Assembly (NCBI GenBank): GCA_035426385.1
Contig: DAOLZQ010000017.1
Coordinates: 1-50,314, forward strand
Origin: Parvibacillus sp035426385
Lineage (GTDB): Bacteria > Bacteroidota > Bacteroidia > Chitinophagales > Saprospiraceae
Direction of reading: 5' to 3'
DNA: 50,314 nucleotides
Of the stretch, positions 9,337 through 19,126 are shown in pieces. Position 1 is the first letter of the stretch; every line of letters begins with the position of its first letter. The notes under the pieces were generated by a model that did not search any database, was not told where the DNA came from, and saw nothing but the letters and a program-made list of their open reading frames with translations. The position numbers were made by a program, and so were the translations under genes.

Positions 9337-10152
9337 ATGAATAAATGGAAGGTATTATTTACCTCAAGATACTTTTACCTCAACTTGGTGGGTATGCTTA
9401 TGGTATTCTTAGTACTGATCATGCTAACTTTCTACGCACTGAATATATATACCAGGCATGGTGAGAAAATTTCGATCCCTAATCTATCCGGATTAACAGC
9501 ATCTACAGCGGGCGAAAAATCAGCTCATGAGGGCTTTCAGATGCAGGTTACAGACTCTATTTTTTTAGTTGGGAAACCGGGAGGGCTGATAGTAACCCAG
9601 AATCCTGTAGCCGGATCATTTGCCAAAACAGATCGCACCATCTATGTTACAGTCACCAAATTTGCGGCGGACAAAGTTCCACTTAGTGCTCTTCCTTCGC
9701 TATATGGAAAGAGTTATTTCCTAAAGAAAAAGGGGCTTGAGGAGGCATATGAGATCAAGTGTGAGATAATAGGTTACCAATTTGACCCTGGCGAACCAGA
9801 TTATATACTAAAGGTCTTACAAGGTAATGACACGATAATCGATCAGAACGGAATAAATGGTGATTATCAAATAGCAAAAGGTTCTACTTTACGGTTTATT
9901 CTCTCTACCAAGACAGGGGGCACGGTACTGTTACCTGACCTCATATGTAAGTCTATTGACGAAGCTAGCTTCGAGGCACAAGGGTCAGGACTGGACCTGA
10001 TCATTACTGGTGAAATAAAAAGCGGATATGTTATCAGTCAAACTCCGTCTTACACTAGCGGCAAGGAGATAGGCAGAGGCGAGCAGATAATGGTAGAACT
10101 CAGCGAGACAAAGCCTGCCAAGTGTCCAGAGGAAGATGCGCTTCCAGAATAG
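9337..10152 (+). CDS. PASTA-domain membrane protein
   Basis: A 271-residue protein with one membrane helix (about 15-39) after a short basic N-terminus, then an extracytoplasmic region with three PASTA-like repeats: IPNLSGLTASTAGEKSAHEGF, a central divergent copy, and LPDLICKSIDEASFEAQGSGL. PASTA domains bind cell-wall fragments in penicillin-binding proteins and Ser/Thr kinases. This protein has neither a kinase nor a transpeptidase domain, which is the usual state for stand-alone Bacteroidota PASTA proteins. It lies between two T9SS-secreted proteins, 12 bases after one and 51 before the other. The domain call is firm; the role is open. Confidence 0.85.
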   Translation: MNKWKVLFTSRYFYLNLVGMLMVFLVLIMLTFYALNIYTRHGEKISIPNLSGLTASTAGEKSAHEGFQMQVTDSIFLVGKPGGLIVTQNPVAGSFAKTDRTIYVTVTKFAADKVPLSALPSLYGKSYFLKKKGLEEAYEIKCEIIGYQFDPGEPDYILKVLQGNDTIIDQNGINGDYQIAKGSTLRFILSTKTGGTVLLPDLICKSIDEASFEAQGSGLDLIITGEIKSGYVISQTPSYTSGKEIGRGEQIMVELSETKPAKCPEEDALPE

Positions 10153-10203
10153 TAAGGACAGCAACAATTCATTTAAATCAATCGTTTTTCTAAAAATACT
10201 TTC

Positions 10204-12366
10204 ATGTCCAAATCTATATTCCGAACAGGCATTTTGTTTCTTTCTATATTTATTTACTTTCACTGTGAAGGTCAGATTATCGTAGGCCCGGTCATAGGCA
10301 ATCCCGCCTTGAAGATTGCTAAATCACTGGAATCCAGGGACTTTCCCGTAGATAAAAGGGTGGTTTTGACGGCCGGAGTGAGCCAACAAATATGCCTTTA
10401 TGTGCCTTATCCGGGGTTTGATTCACTTCGTATAGATAGCGTGAACTGTTCTCCTGCAAAATACAGTAGCGTAGAGATCAATGGTCGATGCATAACTATA
10501 ACGGCTGATGCAGGTGCTCCGGAATCAAGCGAAAATATTTGTTTTAACTATTTCAGAGAGGATACCCTACCCTATCGAATCAATGTATTGGTGGATATTG
10601 TGAAATCCAAAAAATTGCCATTCTTCGATGATTTTTCAACCTCCTCAGTTTATCCCGATCCTACTCTGTGGGTGGATAATGATGTATTTATAAACAATAC
10701 AATGGCTTATCAACCTCCTTCGATCGGGGTGGCGACTTTTGATGGTCTCAATTCTCATGGTTCCCCCTATGGTGGTGGGTTCGGTCGAGCTGATTACCTC
10801 ACTTCCACCTACCTTGATCTTAGGGGCACTGGTGATGTATATCTGAGCTATTACATCCAACCCAAAGGAAATATGTATTTCCATGAAGAGAGAGACAGTC
10901 TAATTCTTGAATTGAAAACCGCTGATGGCAAATGGCACAAGGGTGCGGAATATAAAGGAATCGAAAATGGTAAGCCGGCTTCATTTATTCCTCCTTTCGA
11001 ATTGAAGTATTTACTGCTAAGTGATGAGTACAGATATAATGGATTTCAATTTAGATTTGTCAATTACAGTTATAGGCTGGGGGTATACTCTACATGGCAC
11101 CTGGATTATGTTCGAGTGGAAGCAAATCGCTTTCCGGAAGATGGTATTAATGATATTGCACTAATGAATGAGCCCGGGAAATTTTTCTCACAATTAACTC
11201 AAATACCATATAAACAGTTCGAGGGCCATGAATTGGAATTGGTCAATGATACGACCTATATCAATGTATGGAATCACTATAATACCAAAGAAAATTCAGA
11301 GTCCAGTAATTATAAAATAAGTGAAATCACCACCGGTAAAATTCTGCTTGACAATAAAGTACTACTAGAAGACCCTCAGACACAGCGTGACCTCACACCC
11401 GGTCCTCACTTTTTCAAAAATCCTTTTGATAAAAACTTAATTACAGGATTAAATGAATTAAGTTATTCAGGAACACCACTAATCATCCGACAAGAATATG
11501 ATGTAAATGATGTACAGGATGAATTTAAGTCAAACAATAAAGCACATAGAGATTCAAAGATTGGTAAGATAATGGCATATGATGATGGTACTGCTGAGAT
11601 GCACATGACCACTCCGGCATATACCAACTTGAAGACACAAATAGCTCTCAAATTTCATTTGAATGTGGCAGATACTCTACAAGGAGTGCAGTTTATGTTT
11701 CCTCGTATTTACTCTGATGTCAGTAATCAATTATTCAATCTGAAGGTATGGGTGGGTTCCCTTGACAAGGAACCGGACTACATATACGAATTGAGAAAAC
11801 CCATTTATCCGGATGCCCTCTTTGATACATTACAAGGATTTACCAGCTATCCATTAATAGATAATGTCACACAAGAAATGAAACCTCTATTCATTCCGGC
11901 CGGTGATTTTTATATCGGATGGCAACAGGTGTCAGTTTCATCTTCCGATCAATATATTCCTGTAGGAATAGATAGAAATTTCCAAGGCGGAGAGGAATTG
12001 ACCTTCTTTAAGGCTGATGATAAGTGGATTTCCTTTAAGGATTTAAATCTCCCTGCACTTAGGGGAATTGCGATGATACGTGCTGTCTTTGATCATACTA
12101 ATATAACTTCGAAAAATAGAAATGCGAGTGCTGACTTAGACATCTCACTTTACCCCAATCCTGCTAAAGATGTTATCACACTATCAAGTTCTTTGCCAAT
12201 TCCCTTAAGTGCGGAAATCAATATATATGACGCTGTGGGGAGGTGTATTTTTATAGCCAATTACAGTGAGAAAGTAGATATCAATCAATTAGTACCGGGA
12301 ATCTATCTTCTGTCTCTAAAAGATAAGGGCGCATTGGTTTGGAATAAGAAATTTATAAAGCTATAA
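10204..12366 (+). CDS. T9SS-sorted secreted protein of unknown function
   Basis: A 720-residue protein with an N-terminal signal peptide (FLSIFIYFHCEGQ) and a C-terminal T9SS type A sorting domain starting near residue 645 (ISLYPNPAKDVITLSS, ending KKFIKL). The middle looks beta-rich and contains a FDDFSTSSVYPDPTLW segment seen in Bacteroidota surface proteins with jelly-roll-like modules. No catalytic motif is recognised. The stop codon abuts the stop of the convergent ROK kinase with zero intervening bases. It is probably exported together with the metalloproteases upstream. Confidence 0.82.
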   Translation: MSKSIFRTGILFLSIFIYFHCEGQIIVGPVIGNPALKIAKSLESRDFPVDKRVVLTAGVSQQICLYVPYPGFDSLRIDSVNCSPAKYSSVEINGRCITITADAGAPESSENICFNYFREDTLPYRINVLVDIVKSKKLPFFDDFSTSSVYPDPTLWVDNDVFINNTMAYQPPSIGVATFDGLNSHGSPYGGGFGRADYLTSTYLDLRGTGDVYLSYYIQPKGNMYFHEERDSLILELKTADGKWHKGAEYKGIENGKPASFIPPFELKYLLLSDEYRYNGFQFRFVNYSYRLGVYSTWHLDYVRVEANRFPEDGINDIALMNEPGKFFSQLTQIPYKQFEGHELELVNDTTYINVWNHYNTKENSESSNYKISEITTGKILLDNKVLLEDPQTQRDLTPGPHFFKNPFDKNLITGLNELSYSGTPLIIRQEYDVNDVQDEFKSNNKAHRDSKIGKIMAYDDGTAEMHMTTPAYTNLKTQIALKFHLNVADTLQGVQFMFPRIYSDVSNQLFNLKVWVGSLDKEPDYIYELRKPIYPDALFDTLQGFTSYPLIDNVTQEMKPLFIPAGDFYIGWQQVSVSSSDQYIPVGIDRNFQGGEELTFFKADDKWISFKDLNLPALRGIAMIRAVFDHTNITSKNRNASADLDISLYPNPAKDVITLSSSLPIPLSAEINIYDAVGRCIFIANYSEKVDINQLVPGIYLLSLKDKGALVWNKKFIKL

Positions 12367-13080
12367 TTAAATTACTGCCTTCAATTTCCACAAAGCAGCA
12401 CCACCATCAATACCCTCGAGGTTGGTTACTTTGACTATATTCGGATCTAACTCGTCCTTGATATATTTGGCATTTCCTCCCCCAATATATAGTGTATCAT
12501 AATTAAAGACAGTCTTTAATACTCTTATTACATTGGTCATTCGCTTCCTCCATTTTTTCTTTCCATGTTTCTTTAGGGCTTTTTCCCCAATATATTTATC
12601 ATACGTTTTATTTTTACTTATGGGATGATGAGCCAGTTCCAAGTGAGGCAATAATAGTCCATCCAGGAACAATGCAGTTCCAAAGCCGGTCCCCAGCGTG
12701 ATCATCATTTCCAGACCCTTGCCGCCGATTACTCCCAGTCCGAGCATATCTGCATCATTAATGACACGAGCCGGTTTACCTAACTTTGACGTCAGTAAAG
12801 AGGACAGATCAACTTTGGTCCAAAGTTTTGTCCCCAAGTTGGGTGCAGTCATTACCACCCCATTTCTGATATACCCCGGGAATCCGACAGCTATTTTATC
12901 AAATATTTGCCCCTTACAAAGAGCCTCAATTGTCTGAATAACGGCCTCGGGAGTAGCAGGAGAGGGTGTATCAAGCTTTTTATACTCCTCTAGCAGCCTG
13001 CCATTTGTATCCAGTATGGATGACTTGACATGACTTCCGCCTATGTCAATGGATAAGATCTTTTGTTGTTTCAAACTCAT
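12367..13080 (-). CDS. Polyphosphate-glucokinase-like ROK-family kinase
   Basis: A 237-residue sugar kinase. The N-terminal phosphate loop is SIDIGGSHVKSSI, followed by VGFPGYIRNGVV, the catalytic Asp in RVINDADMLG, and TLGTGFGTALF. The stretch LELAHHPISKNKTY with KHGKKKWRKRM resembles polyphosphate-dependent glucokinases rather than ATP-only ROK kinases; the Cys-rich zinc motif of typical ROK regulators and glucokinases is absent. Expected reaction: phosphorylation of glucose using polyphosphate and/or ATP. It is divergent from a glucosidase gene, which fits a role in using released glucose. The phosphoryl donor is inferred from resemblance only. Confidence 0.82.
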   Translation of the reverse strand: MSLKQQKILSIDIGGSHVKSSILDTNGRLLEEYKKLDTPSPATPEAVIQTIEALCKGQIFDKIAVGFPGYIRNGVVMTAPNLGTKLWTKVDLSSLLTSKLGKPARVINDADMLGLGVIGGKGLEMMITLGTGFGTALFLDGLLLPHLELAHHPISKNKTYDKYIGEKALKKHGKKKWRKRMTNVIRVLKTVFNYDTLYIGGGNAKYIKDELDPNIVKVTNLEGIDGGAALWKLKAVI

Positions 13081-13198
13081 ATTATCTATTCTTAGTTTAA
13101 AATGTTATACCTCTTAATTAGTTAAACTGAAATGAACCAATCAGGTTGCATTCTTCATTTTAAATATTCTCGAGATTAACAAAAAAACAGAATTGCGC

Positions 13199-15829
13199 AT
13201 GAAAGCAAATATTGAACTAGAACGGCTCATAGATAATGCCTCACGGGAAGTTCCCTTGGAATTGTGGGGGCCATATGTCAGTGAGAGGCAATGGGCTACA
13301 GTTCGTGAAGATTATAGTGCAAATGGCGATGTATGGAATTACTTTCCACATGATCATGCCAGAAGTAGAGCATACCTATGGGGAGAAGATGGAATTGCCG
13401 CCATATCTGATTGTTTTCAGAATATATGTTTTGGGATTACGATGTGGAATGAGAAGGACACGCTTCTGAAAGAGCGGCTATTTGGGCTAAACAATCAGGA
13501 AGGGAATCACGGTGAAGATGTAAAGGAGCTATATTATTATCTTGAGAATGTACCCTCGCATTATTATATGAAATATCTGTATAAGTATCCTCAGGCTGCC
13601 TTTCCTTATGAACAATTGATAGAGCAAAATCAAAAGAGAGATAGGTCGCAACCAGAGTTTGAAATATTGGATACCGGTGTATTCAATGATGGAGCCTATT
13701 TTGACGTCTTTATCGAATATGCTAAAGTGGAAGATGAAGACATCCTTATTCGGATCTCTATAACCAATCAGAATGCCAATAGTGCGCCGATCATTATTCT
13801 ACCCACCACCTGGTTCTATAATAAATGGCAATATGATGGTCTCAAGACTAAGCCGCAGATAAAAATGACTAGTCCGGGAGTCTTCAAAATCAAGCATGAG
13901 AATATGGGCAATTATTATCTCTACTATCCTGACACTGATGAAGTATTATTTACAGATAATGAGACAAATTTCCAACGACTCTTTGGCAAGCCCAATAAAT
14001 CTAAATTTGTAAAGGATGGTTTTCATGAAGCCATCATCCGTAATAATAAGGAAGCAGTAAACTTAGCCAACGTCGGCACAAAAGCTTCACCAGTGTATCG
14101 GCTTGAGATAGAAAGCAAGCAAACAACTACGCTTGAATTTAGGCTGTCCAAACATGCACATGATGCACCTTTTTCAAAAGATTTTGAATCCGTCTTTGAA
14201 CTACGAAAGCAAGAAGCAAAAGAATACTACAAGGATCTGTTAGCACCCTCCTCACCAGCGATAAACACTATAAAAGAACAGGCTCTGAATGGTATATTGT
14301 GGAATCGCCAGTTTTACTATTATGATATAGAGTGGTGGCTTAATAGCTCTGATGGGATCACGCCCATTACTCCACAGCGCAAACAAGGCAGAAATAAGGA
14401 CTGGAAATATCTTAAGAATAAGGACGTACTTGCTATGCCGGATAAATGGGAATTTCCCTGGTACGCTGCCTGGGACACCGCTTTTCAGTGTATCACAATT
14501 GCTATGGTTGACCCGGTGTATGCCAAGCACAAAATGCTCCTGTTAATGCGAGAATGGTATATGAATCCGAAGGGCCAACTACCAGCTTATGAATGGGACT
14601 TTAATGATGTAAATCCCCCTGTTCACGCATTTGCCGCTCTTGAAATATACAGAACAGAAAAATCAATTTATGGAAAGGCAGATGTAGATTTTTTAAAGTT
14701 AATTTTCCAAAAGTTAATTATCAATTTTACGTGGTGGGTCAACCTAGTGGATCACAATGGTAATAATATATTCGAAGGTGGCTTTCTAGGTCTTGATAAT
14801 ATTGGTATTTTCAATAGAAATGCTAAGTTAGGTGATAATATAATCCTGGAGCAATCAGATGGTACCAGTTGGATGGGGATGTATGCGCTCAATATGATGG
14901 AGATGGCACTTGAGATAGCACTTACTGACTCTACCTTTGAAGATGCTGCGACCAAGTTTTACGAGCACTTTGTCATTATCGGTGAGGCACTTAATGAATT
15001 AGACCTATGGAATGAGGAGGATCAATTTTTCTATGATGTACTCTTCATCAATCAAAAGGATAAATTACCCTTGCGCATACGAAGTGTAGTAGGCATGATT
15101 CCATTGTTTGCTGTTACTGTATTCGATAATAAAGTCTTAGACAAGTTGCCTGATTTTCTAAAGCGAATGAAATGGTTTGAAAAGTACCGTAATTATCACA
15201 AATCCTATTTACCCAATAGTGAAACCAGCGATCAAAAGAAAATGATGCTGTCGATGGTCAATAAAGAAAAATTGTGTGCTATTCTTACTTCGCTTCTAGA
15301 TGAAAGTGAATTTCTCTCCGATTTTGGTATTCGATCGCTCTCCAGGTATTATAAAGACCATCCCTATCAACTGAATCTTCAAGGTGTAAACTATATGATA
15401 GAATACGATCCTGGGGAGTCTACCAGCGATATGTATGGCGGTAATTCTAACTGGCGTGGACCCATCTGGATGCCTCTAAATTATCTTCTGATCAAGTCAC
15501 TATATAAATACGCCGATTTTTACCAAGATTCATTTCAGATTGAATTTCCTGTAGGATCAGGAGATAAATATTCACTTGAGAACGTCGCATTTAAACTCAC
15601 TGAAAGGTTAGTCTCTATATTCACACCCGATAATAATGGAGATCGTCCGGTATATGCGGGATATAATTCATTTTATAATGAAAGTAAAAATGAATTAATT
15701 CTCTTCCACGAATACTTTCACGGCGATACAGGCATGGGACTGGGCGCATCTCATCAGACCGGCTGGACTGCATTAATCGTAAATCTAATAGAAGAATATC
15801 AGCAGCGAGGTGGTAAAAACTTTAATTAA
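13199..15829 (+). CDS. GH63/MGH1-like glucosidase
   Basis: An 876-residue glycoside hydrolase without a signal peptide, so cytoplasmic. It fits the family annotated as glucosidase/MGH1-like (GH63-related, (alpha/alpha)6 barrel): an N-terminal beta-sandwich region (ERLFGLNNQEGNHGEDVKE), then a helical barrel with the PWYAAWDTAF motif carrying a likely catalytic Asp, the NWRGPIWMPLNYLL motif, and a C-terminal LFHEYFHGDTG with a likely catalytic Glu. The ATG at 13199 is preferred over a TTG two codons earlier. The gene is divergent from a glucokinase-like gene across 118 bases and overlaps the convergent tmk by 4 bases. The linkage specificity cannot be read from the sequence. Confidence 0.84.
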   Translation: MKANIELERLIDNASREVPLELWGPYVSERQWATVREDYSANGDVWNYFPHDHARSRAYLWGEDGIAAISDCFQNICFGITMWNEKDTLLKERLFGLNNQEGNHGEDVKELYYYLENVPSHYYMKYLYKYPQAAFPYEQLIEQNQKRDRSQPEFEILDTGVFNDGAYFDVFIEYAKVEDEDILIRISITNQNANSAPIIILPTTWFYNKWQYDGLKTKPQIKMTSPGVFKIKHENMGNYYLYYPDTDEVLFTDNETNFQRLFGKPNKSKFVKDGFHEAIIRNNKEAVNLANVGTKASPVYRLEIESKQTTTLEFRLSKHAHDAPFSKDFESVFELRKQEAKEYYKDLLAPSSPAINTIKEQALNGILWNRQFYYYDIEWWLNSSDGITPITPQRKQGRNKDWKYLKNKDVLAMPDKWEFPWYAAWDTAFQCITIAMVDPVYAKHKMLLLMREWYMNPKGQLPAYEWDFNDVNPPVHAFAALEIYRTEKSIYGKADVDFLKLIFQKLIINFTWWVNLVDHNGNNIFEGGFLGLDNIGIFNRNAKLGDNIILEQSDGTSWMGMYALNMMEMALEIALTDSTFEDAATKFYEHFVIIGEALNELDLWNEEDQFFYDVLFINQKDKLPLRIRSVVGMIPLFAVTVFDNKVLDKLPDFLKRMKWFEKYRNYHKSYLPNSETSDQKKMMLSMVNKEKLCAILTSLLDESEFLSDFGIRSLSRYYKDHPYQLNLQGVNYMIEYDPGESTSDMYGGNSNWRGPIWMPLNYLLIKSLYKYADFYQDSFQIEFPVGSGDKYSLENVAFKLTERLVSIFTPDNNGDRPVYAGYNSFYNESKNELILFHEYFHGDTGMGLGASHQTGWTALIVNLIEEYQQRGGKNFN

Positions 15830-16458
15830 GTTGATTGGCTTGGAAATAAATAATTCCAAATCTCCTGATGTATATGTTCTGCTGTCTTATCCGCATCCAG
15901 CATAATGATATTTTCATCCTGTCCATAATGATCAAAAGCTTCCATGTATTTTCCGTGCGTCAGATGTAATTTTTCAGGATTCTCATATATATCAAAGTGT
16001 GTCCTTCCGGCCAGTAAGCGTGCATAACAAATATCCGGATCGAGATTCATATAAAAAGTGAAATCTGCTTTCAATTTTGATTTACAAAGTGCATTAGCTG
16101 CTGCAAGCCATGACATAGAAACATACTCAGATTGGAAAGCCATACTGGAAAAATAGTATCGACCTGATAATACATTCATTCCTTCCTCCATGCGTCTAAG
16201 CAATCCCATCTCCGGGTGAGTAATGTGCTCCAGTCGATCAGCCAAGAACAATCCTGCCATAGTAGCGGGGGTTACAACTTCCTCTGCAGCTAAAACTCTT
16301 CTGATGAACTTACCTGTAGAAAAATCAGTAGGTTCATGCGTGAGGATTACAGGTATATGTTCAGTACGCATGCGCTCGTATAGCATTTCTAATTGTGTAC
16401 TTTTGCCACTTCCATCGATGCCTTCCAGTACTATAAATAACGGTTTTATTGCACTCAT
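15826..16458 (-). CDS. tmk: Thymidylate (dTMP) kinase
   Basis: Phosphorylates dTMP to dTDP for DNA synthesis. The 210-residue protein has the P-loop EGIDGSGKST (about residues 12-21), the HEPTDFSTG segment, FLADRLEH, and a lid-like RLLAGRTHFDIYE. The DR(Y/H) motif that follows the third strand reads LSGRYYFSS, so the usual Asp is Gly99 while Arg100 is kept. It is last in a leftward group (unknown 176-aa gene, rnr, membrane protein, tmk), 6 bases after the preceding gene, and its stop overlaps the convergent glucosidase stop by 4 bases. The identity is firm despite the odd residue. Confidence 0.93.
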   Translation of the reverse strand: MSAIKPLFIVLEGIDGSGKSTQLEMLYERMRTEHIPVILTHEPTDFSTGKFIRRVLAAEEVVTPATMAGLFLADRLEHITHPEMGLLRRMEEGMNVLSGRYYFSSMAFQSEYVSMSWLAAANALCKSKLKADFTFYMNLDPDICYARLLAGRTHFDIYENPEKLHLTHGKYMEAFDHYGQDENIIMLDADKTAEHIHQEIWNYLFPSQST

Positions 16459-16464
16459 TACTCT

Positions 16465-16926
16465 TTAAATATGTCTACCTCTGTTACGTTTCATCCAAAT
16501 ACTACGTACCAAAAAGAAAGGAAAAATGATACTGGCCGCAACAGCTCCAATTCCAAAGAAATTCATTTCATTTATTACGTAAGTACCTAAGGTTGTCATT
16601 TCCGCATCCGAAAGATGTCCAAGGAAAGGAACACAACCATAGTTATCAATATAAGTATTAAAATTGTTAAGTCTTGAGATTAAATAGAAAATTACAGAAG
16701 CGCTTGCGAGTATAAAGATCAATTTAATGTAAGTATGAAGTGACAGAAAACTGGTACTGACAAATATCATGAGCCGCATGATGGTGATAAAGACAAACAC
16801 AAACAAAATATTGTCAATATAAAAAGGGTAATAAGTGGTATTAAGAAAAATAGGGGATACGACCAATAAGCAAATACAGATCGCGAGTGTACTCCAAAAT
16901 ATCTCAAGTTTGATTAATGACGCCAT
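16465..16926 (-). CDS. Four-helix membrane protein of unknown function
   Basis: I do not recognise this 153-residue protein. It has about four hydrophobic helices (FWSTLAICICLLVVSPIFL, ILFVFVFITIMRL, LIFILASASVIFYLI and FGIGAVAASIIFPFFLV) and a basic C-terminus (MKRNRGRHI), which suggests an inner-membrane protein with both ends inside. The start is placed at the ATG at 16926 because an AGAGAG purine run precedes it; a TTG seven codons upstream is possible. It lies 57 bases downstream of rnr and 6 upstream of tmk, so it is probably cotranscribed with them. Confidence 0.65.
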   Translation of the reverse strand: MASLIKLEIFWSTLAICICLLVVSPIFLNTTYYPFYIDNILFVFVFITIMRLMIFVSTSFLSLHTYIKLIFILASASVIFYLISRLNNFNTYIDNYGCVPFLGHLSDAEMTTLGTYVINEMNFFGIGAVAASIIFPFFLVRSIWMKRNRGRHI

Positions 16927-16983
16927 AAGCTCTCTTTCAGAGCGCAAAAGTAGTCATATTTACCAGGCAAAGGACATAACTAT

Positions 16984-19125
16984 CTAAATTATGTCTAGCT
17001 CTATCTGGCGTTTTTCTAGATCAGTGTCTAAGATACGGACCATAAGCTTGTCACCCATCTTAATAATCCGGCCTGAGCGATCTCCTATGGCACGGAGCTT
17101 ACCTTCTTCCAGTGTATAACCTTCCCCAAAACGGTCGAAACGAACCATTCCTTCACATAGATTTTCTACTAATTCAATAAAAATCCCCTTATCATGGAAG
17201 CCGGCTACGATACCTTCGAAGTCTTTACCAATAAATTTAGTCATGTATTCTACCTGCTTGTACTTGATGGACTCGCGCTCAGCATCCATAGCTTTGCGCT
17301 CTTGAGCTGAGATGTGCTTACATTTTGCTTCCAACTCATCTTTATTTGCACGAAAGACTTCATCACCTAGATTTTTAAACAATAATCTGTGGGCTATCAC
17401 GTCACTATATCGGCGGATGGGTGAAGTAAAATGAGAATAATCCTCAAAACCCAGACCATAATGCCCTATATTTTTCGTGGTATACTCAGCTTTTGCCATA
17501 GTGCGAATGGCTAATGGCGTTAATACTTTCAGCGTCTCATCATCCTCAGCCTTTTTAGCCAGCGCATTGAGAGACCTTGCGATAGCGGTGGGATTACTTA
17601 TATCCATTTTGAACCCGAGCTCAGCTGCAAATTTTGCAAAATCTGCCAATTTATCCTCATTGGGTAAATCATGGACTCTATAGATAAATGGAATCTCACC
17701 TGAGGCTCCTTTTTTGTGAATATATTCAGCTACTGATCTATTGGCTAGTAACATGAAGTCCTCGATAAGCATATGAGCTTCCATTCGTTCTTTCACATAA
17801 ATCTGTACAGGATAGCCATCTTCATCAAGGCGGAATACTACTTCATCAGATTCAAATGAAATTGCCCCATGTTTGTATCTTTCCTTACTCAGTTTTTGAG
17901 CGATTTGGTTCAAGTTCCGGACCTCATCTACATAATCACCTTCACCTGTTACAATAACTTGTTGCGCTTCCTCATAAGTAAAGCGTCGATCACTATTAAT
18001 TACCGTCTTACCAAACCAGGTATTGACTATTTTATCATTACTATCTAGTTCGAAGACCACTGAGAATGTCAGTTTATCTTCATTAGGCCGAAGTGAACAT
18101 AAATCATTAGATAGGGTTTCAGGAAGCATAGGCAATACTCTATCCACCAGATATACTGAAGTACTGCGTTCATAAGCCTCTTTATCCAGAGCGCCATCGG
18201 GCTGAAGATAGTGGGTTACATCGGCTATGTGAACTCCTATTTCCAGATTTCCATTTTCAAGCTTATGATACGAAAGAGCGTCATCAAAATCCTTAGCATT
18301 GATAGGGTCAATGGTGAAAGTAGTGACTGTACGCATATCACGTCGCCTACTAATCTCAGTCTGAGAGATCTCCGGTGAGATACTCTCGCTTTCTGCCAAT
18401 GCAGCTTCTGAAAAATGCAAGTTAAATCCCTGATGAATTAATATAGATTTCATCTGAAGATCTGATGAATTCTGCTGTCCCAAGACCTCAATCACCCTAC
18501 CGCGGGTAAATCTTTGCTTGGCGTCAGGCCACTGAATAACATCTACTAAGACAATATCACCCTCTGTCGCCTCATACTTATCTTCCTCAAAAATGGTGAT
18601 TTCAAAACCCTCTCTTGCTTTAAAAGGCAATACATAACCCCGACGCTCATTTCCAAAGTACTTACCCATAAAAGTAGATCGTGCTCTTCTTAAAACTGAG
18701 AGAACCCGACCATCCGGATTTCTCCGACCACGTCCGGGTATTACTTCTACTTTTACTACATCACCGTCCTGAGCTCCATTTAAGAAATTTCCAGGCACGT
18801 AAATGTCTTTTTCTTTATCTTCTACTTTGATATATCCGGCACCCGATCTGGTCATATCTACTACACCTGTGTAGACTTTATTACTTGACAGTTTAAGTAC
18901 CCTATAGATACCATCCCCTTCTTCCTTTATCTTACCTTCTTTTTTCAGTTGGATCAACATCGTACTCATCTCAGCTTTAGTATTGCTTATCTTAAGCGCT
19001 TTGAGCAATTGAGGAGCAGAGAAATTACGATGAGGACTTTTTCTCAATTCACGAAAAGTGGCCATCTTAAGGTCCGAATAATCTAATTTTCTGCCTTTTA
19101 TAGATGGGTGTTGATTTTTTGACAT
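16984..19125 (-). CDS. rnr: Ribonuclease R
   Basis: A 3'-to-5' exoribonuclease that degrades structured RNA. Of 713 residues: an N-terminal winged-helix region (about 20-80), cold-shock-like OB domains, the RNB catalytic domain with TFTIDPINAKDFDDALS (the metal-binding Asp cluster), HIADVTHYL, YERSTSVYLVDRVLPMLPE, and IPFIYRVHDLPNE, then an S1 domain (FEGIVAGFHDKGIFIEL) near the C-terminus. The ATG at 19125 (MSKNQHPSIKG) is chosen; an upstream in-frame extension would overlap the preceding gene heavily. The start lies one base after the stop of the preceding gene, which suggests translational coupling. Confidence 0.94.
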   Translation of the reverse strand: MSKNQHPSIKGRKLDYSDLKMATFRELRKSPHRNFSAPQLLKALKISNTKAEMSTMLIQLKKEGKIKEEGDGIYRVLKLSSNKVYTGVVDMTRSGAGYIKVEDKEKDIYVPGNFLNGAQDGDVVKVEVIPGRGRRNPDGRVLSVLRRARSTFMGKYFGNERRGYVLPFKAREGFEITIFEEDKYEATEGDIVLVDVIQWPDAKQRFTRGRVIEVLGQQNSSDLQMKSILIHQGFNLHFSEAALAESESISPEISQTEISRRRDMRTVTTFTIDPINAKDFDDALSYHKLENGNLEIGVHIADVTHYLQPDGALDKEAYERSTSVYLVDRVLPMLPETLSNDLCSLRPNEDKLTFSVVFELDSNDKIVNTWFGKTVINSDRRFTYEEAQQVIVTGEGDYVDEVRNLNQIAQKLSKERYKHGAISFESDEVVFRLDEDGYPVQIYVKERMEAHMLIEDFMLLANRSVAEYIHKKGASGEIPFIYRVHDLPNEDKLADFAKFAAELGFKMDISNPTAIARSLNALAKKAEDDETLKVLTPLAIRTMAKAEYTTKNIGHYGLGFEDYSHFTSPIRRYSDVIAHRLLFKNLGDEVFRANKDELEAKCKHISAQERKAMDAERESIKYKQVEYMTKFIGKDFEGIVAGFHDKGIFIELVENLCEGMVRFDRFGEGYTLEEGKLRAIGDRSGRIIKMGDKLMVRILDTDLEKRQIELDII

Positions 19126-19126
19126 T

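Noticed and set aside
13193..13198. A TTG start two codons before the glucosidase ATG.
   Set aside because: The ATG at 13199 is the normal choice and loses nothing.
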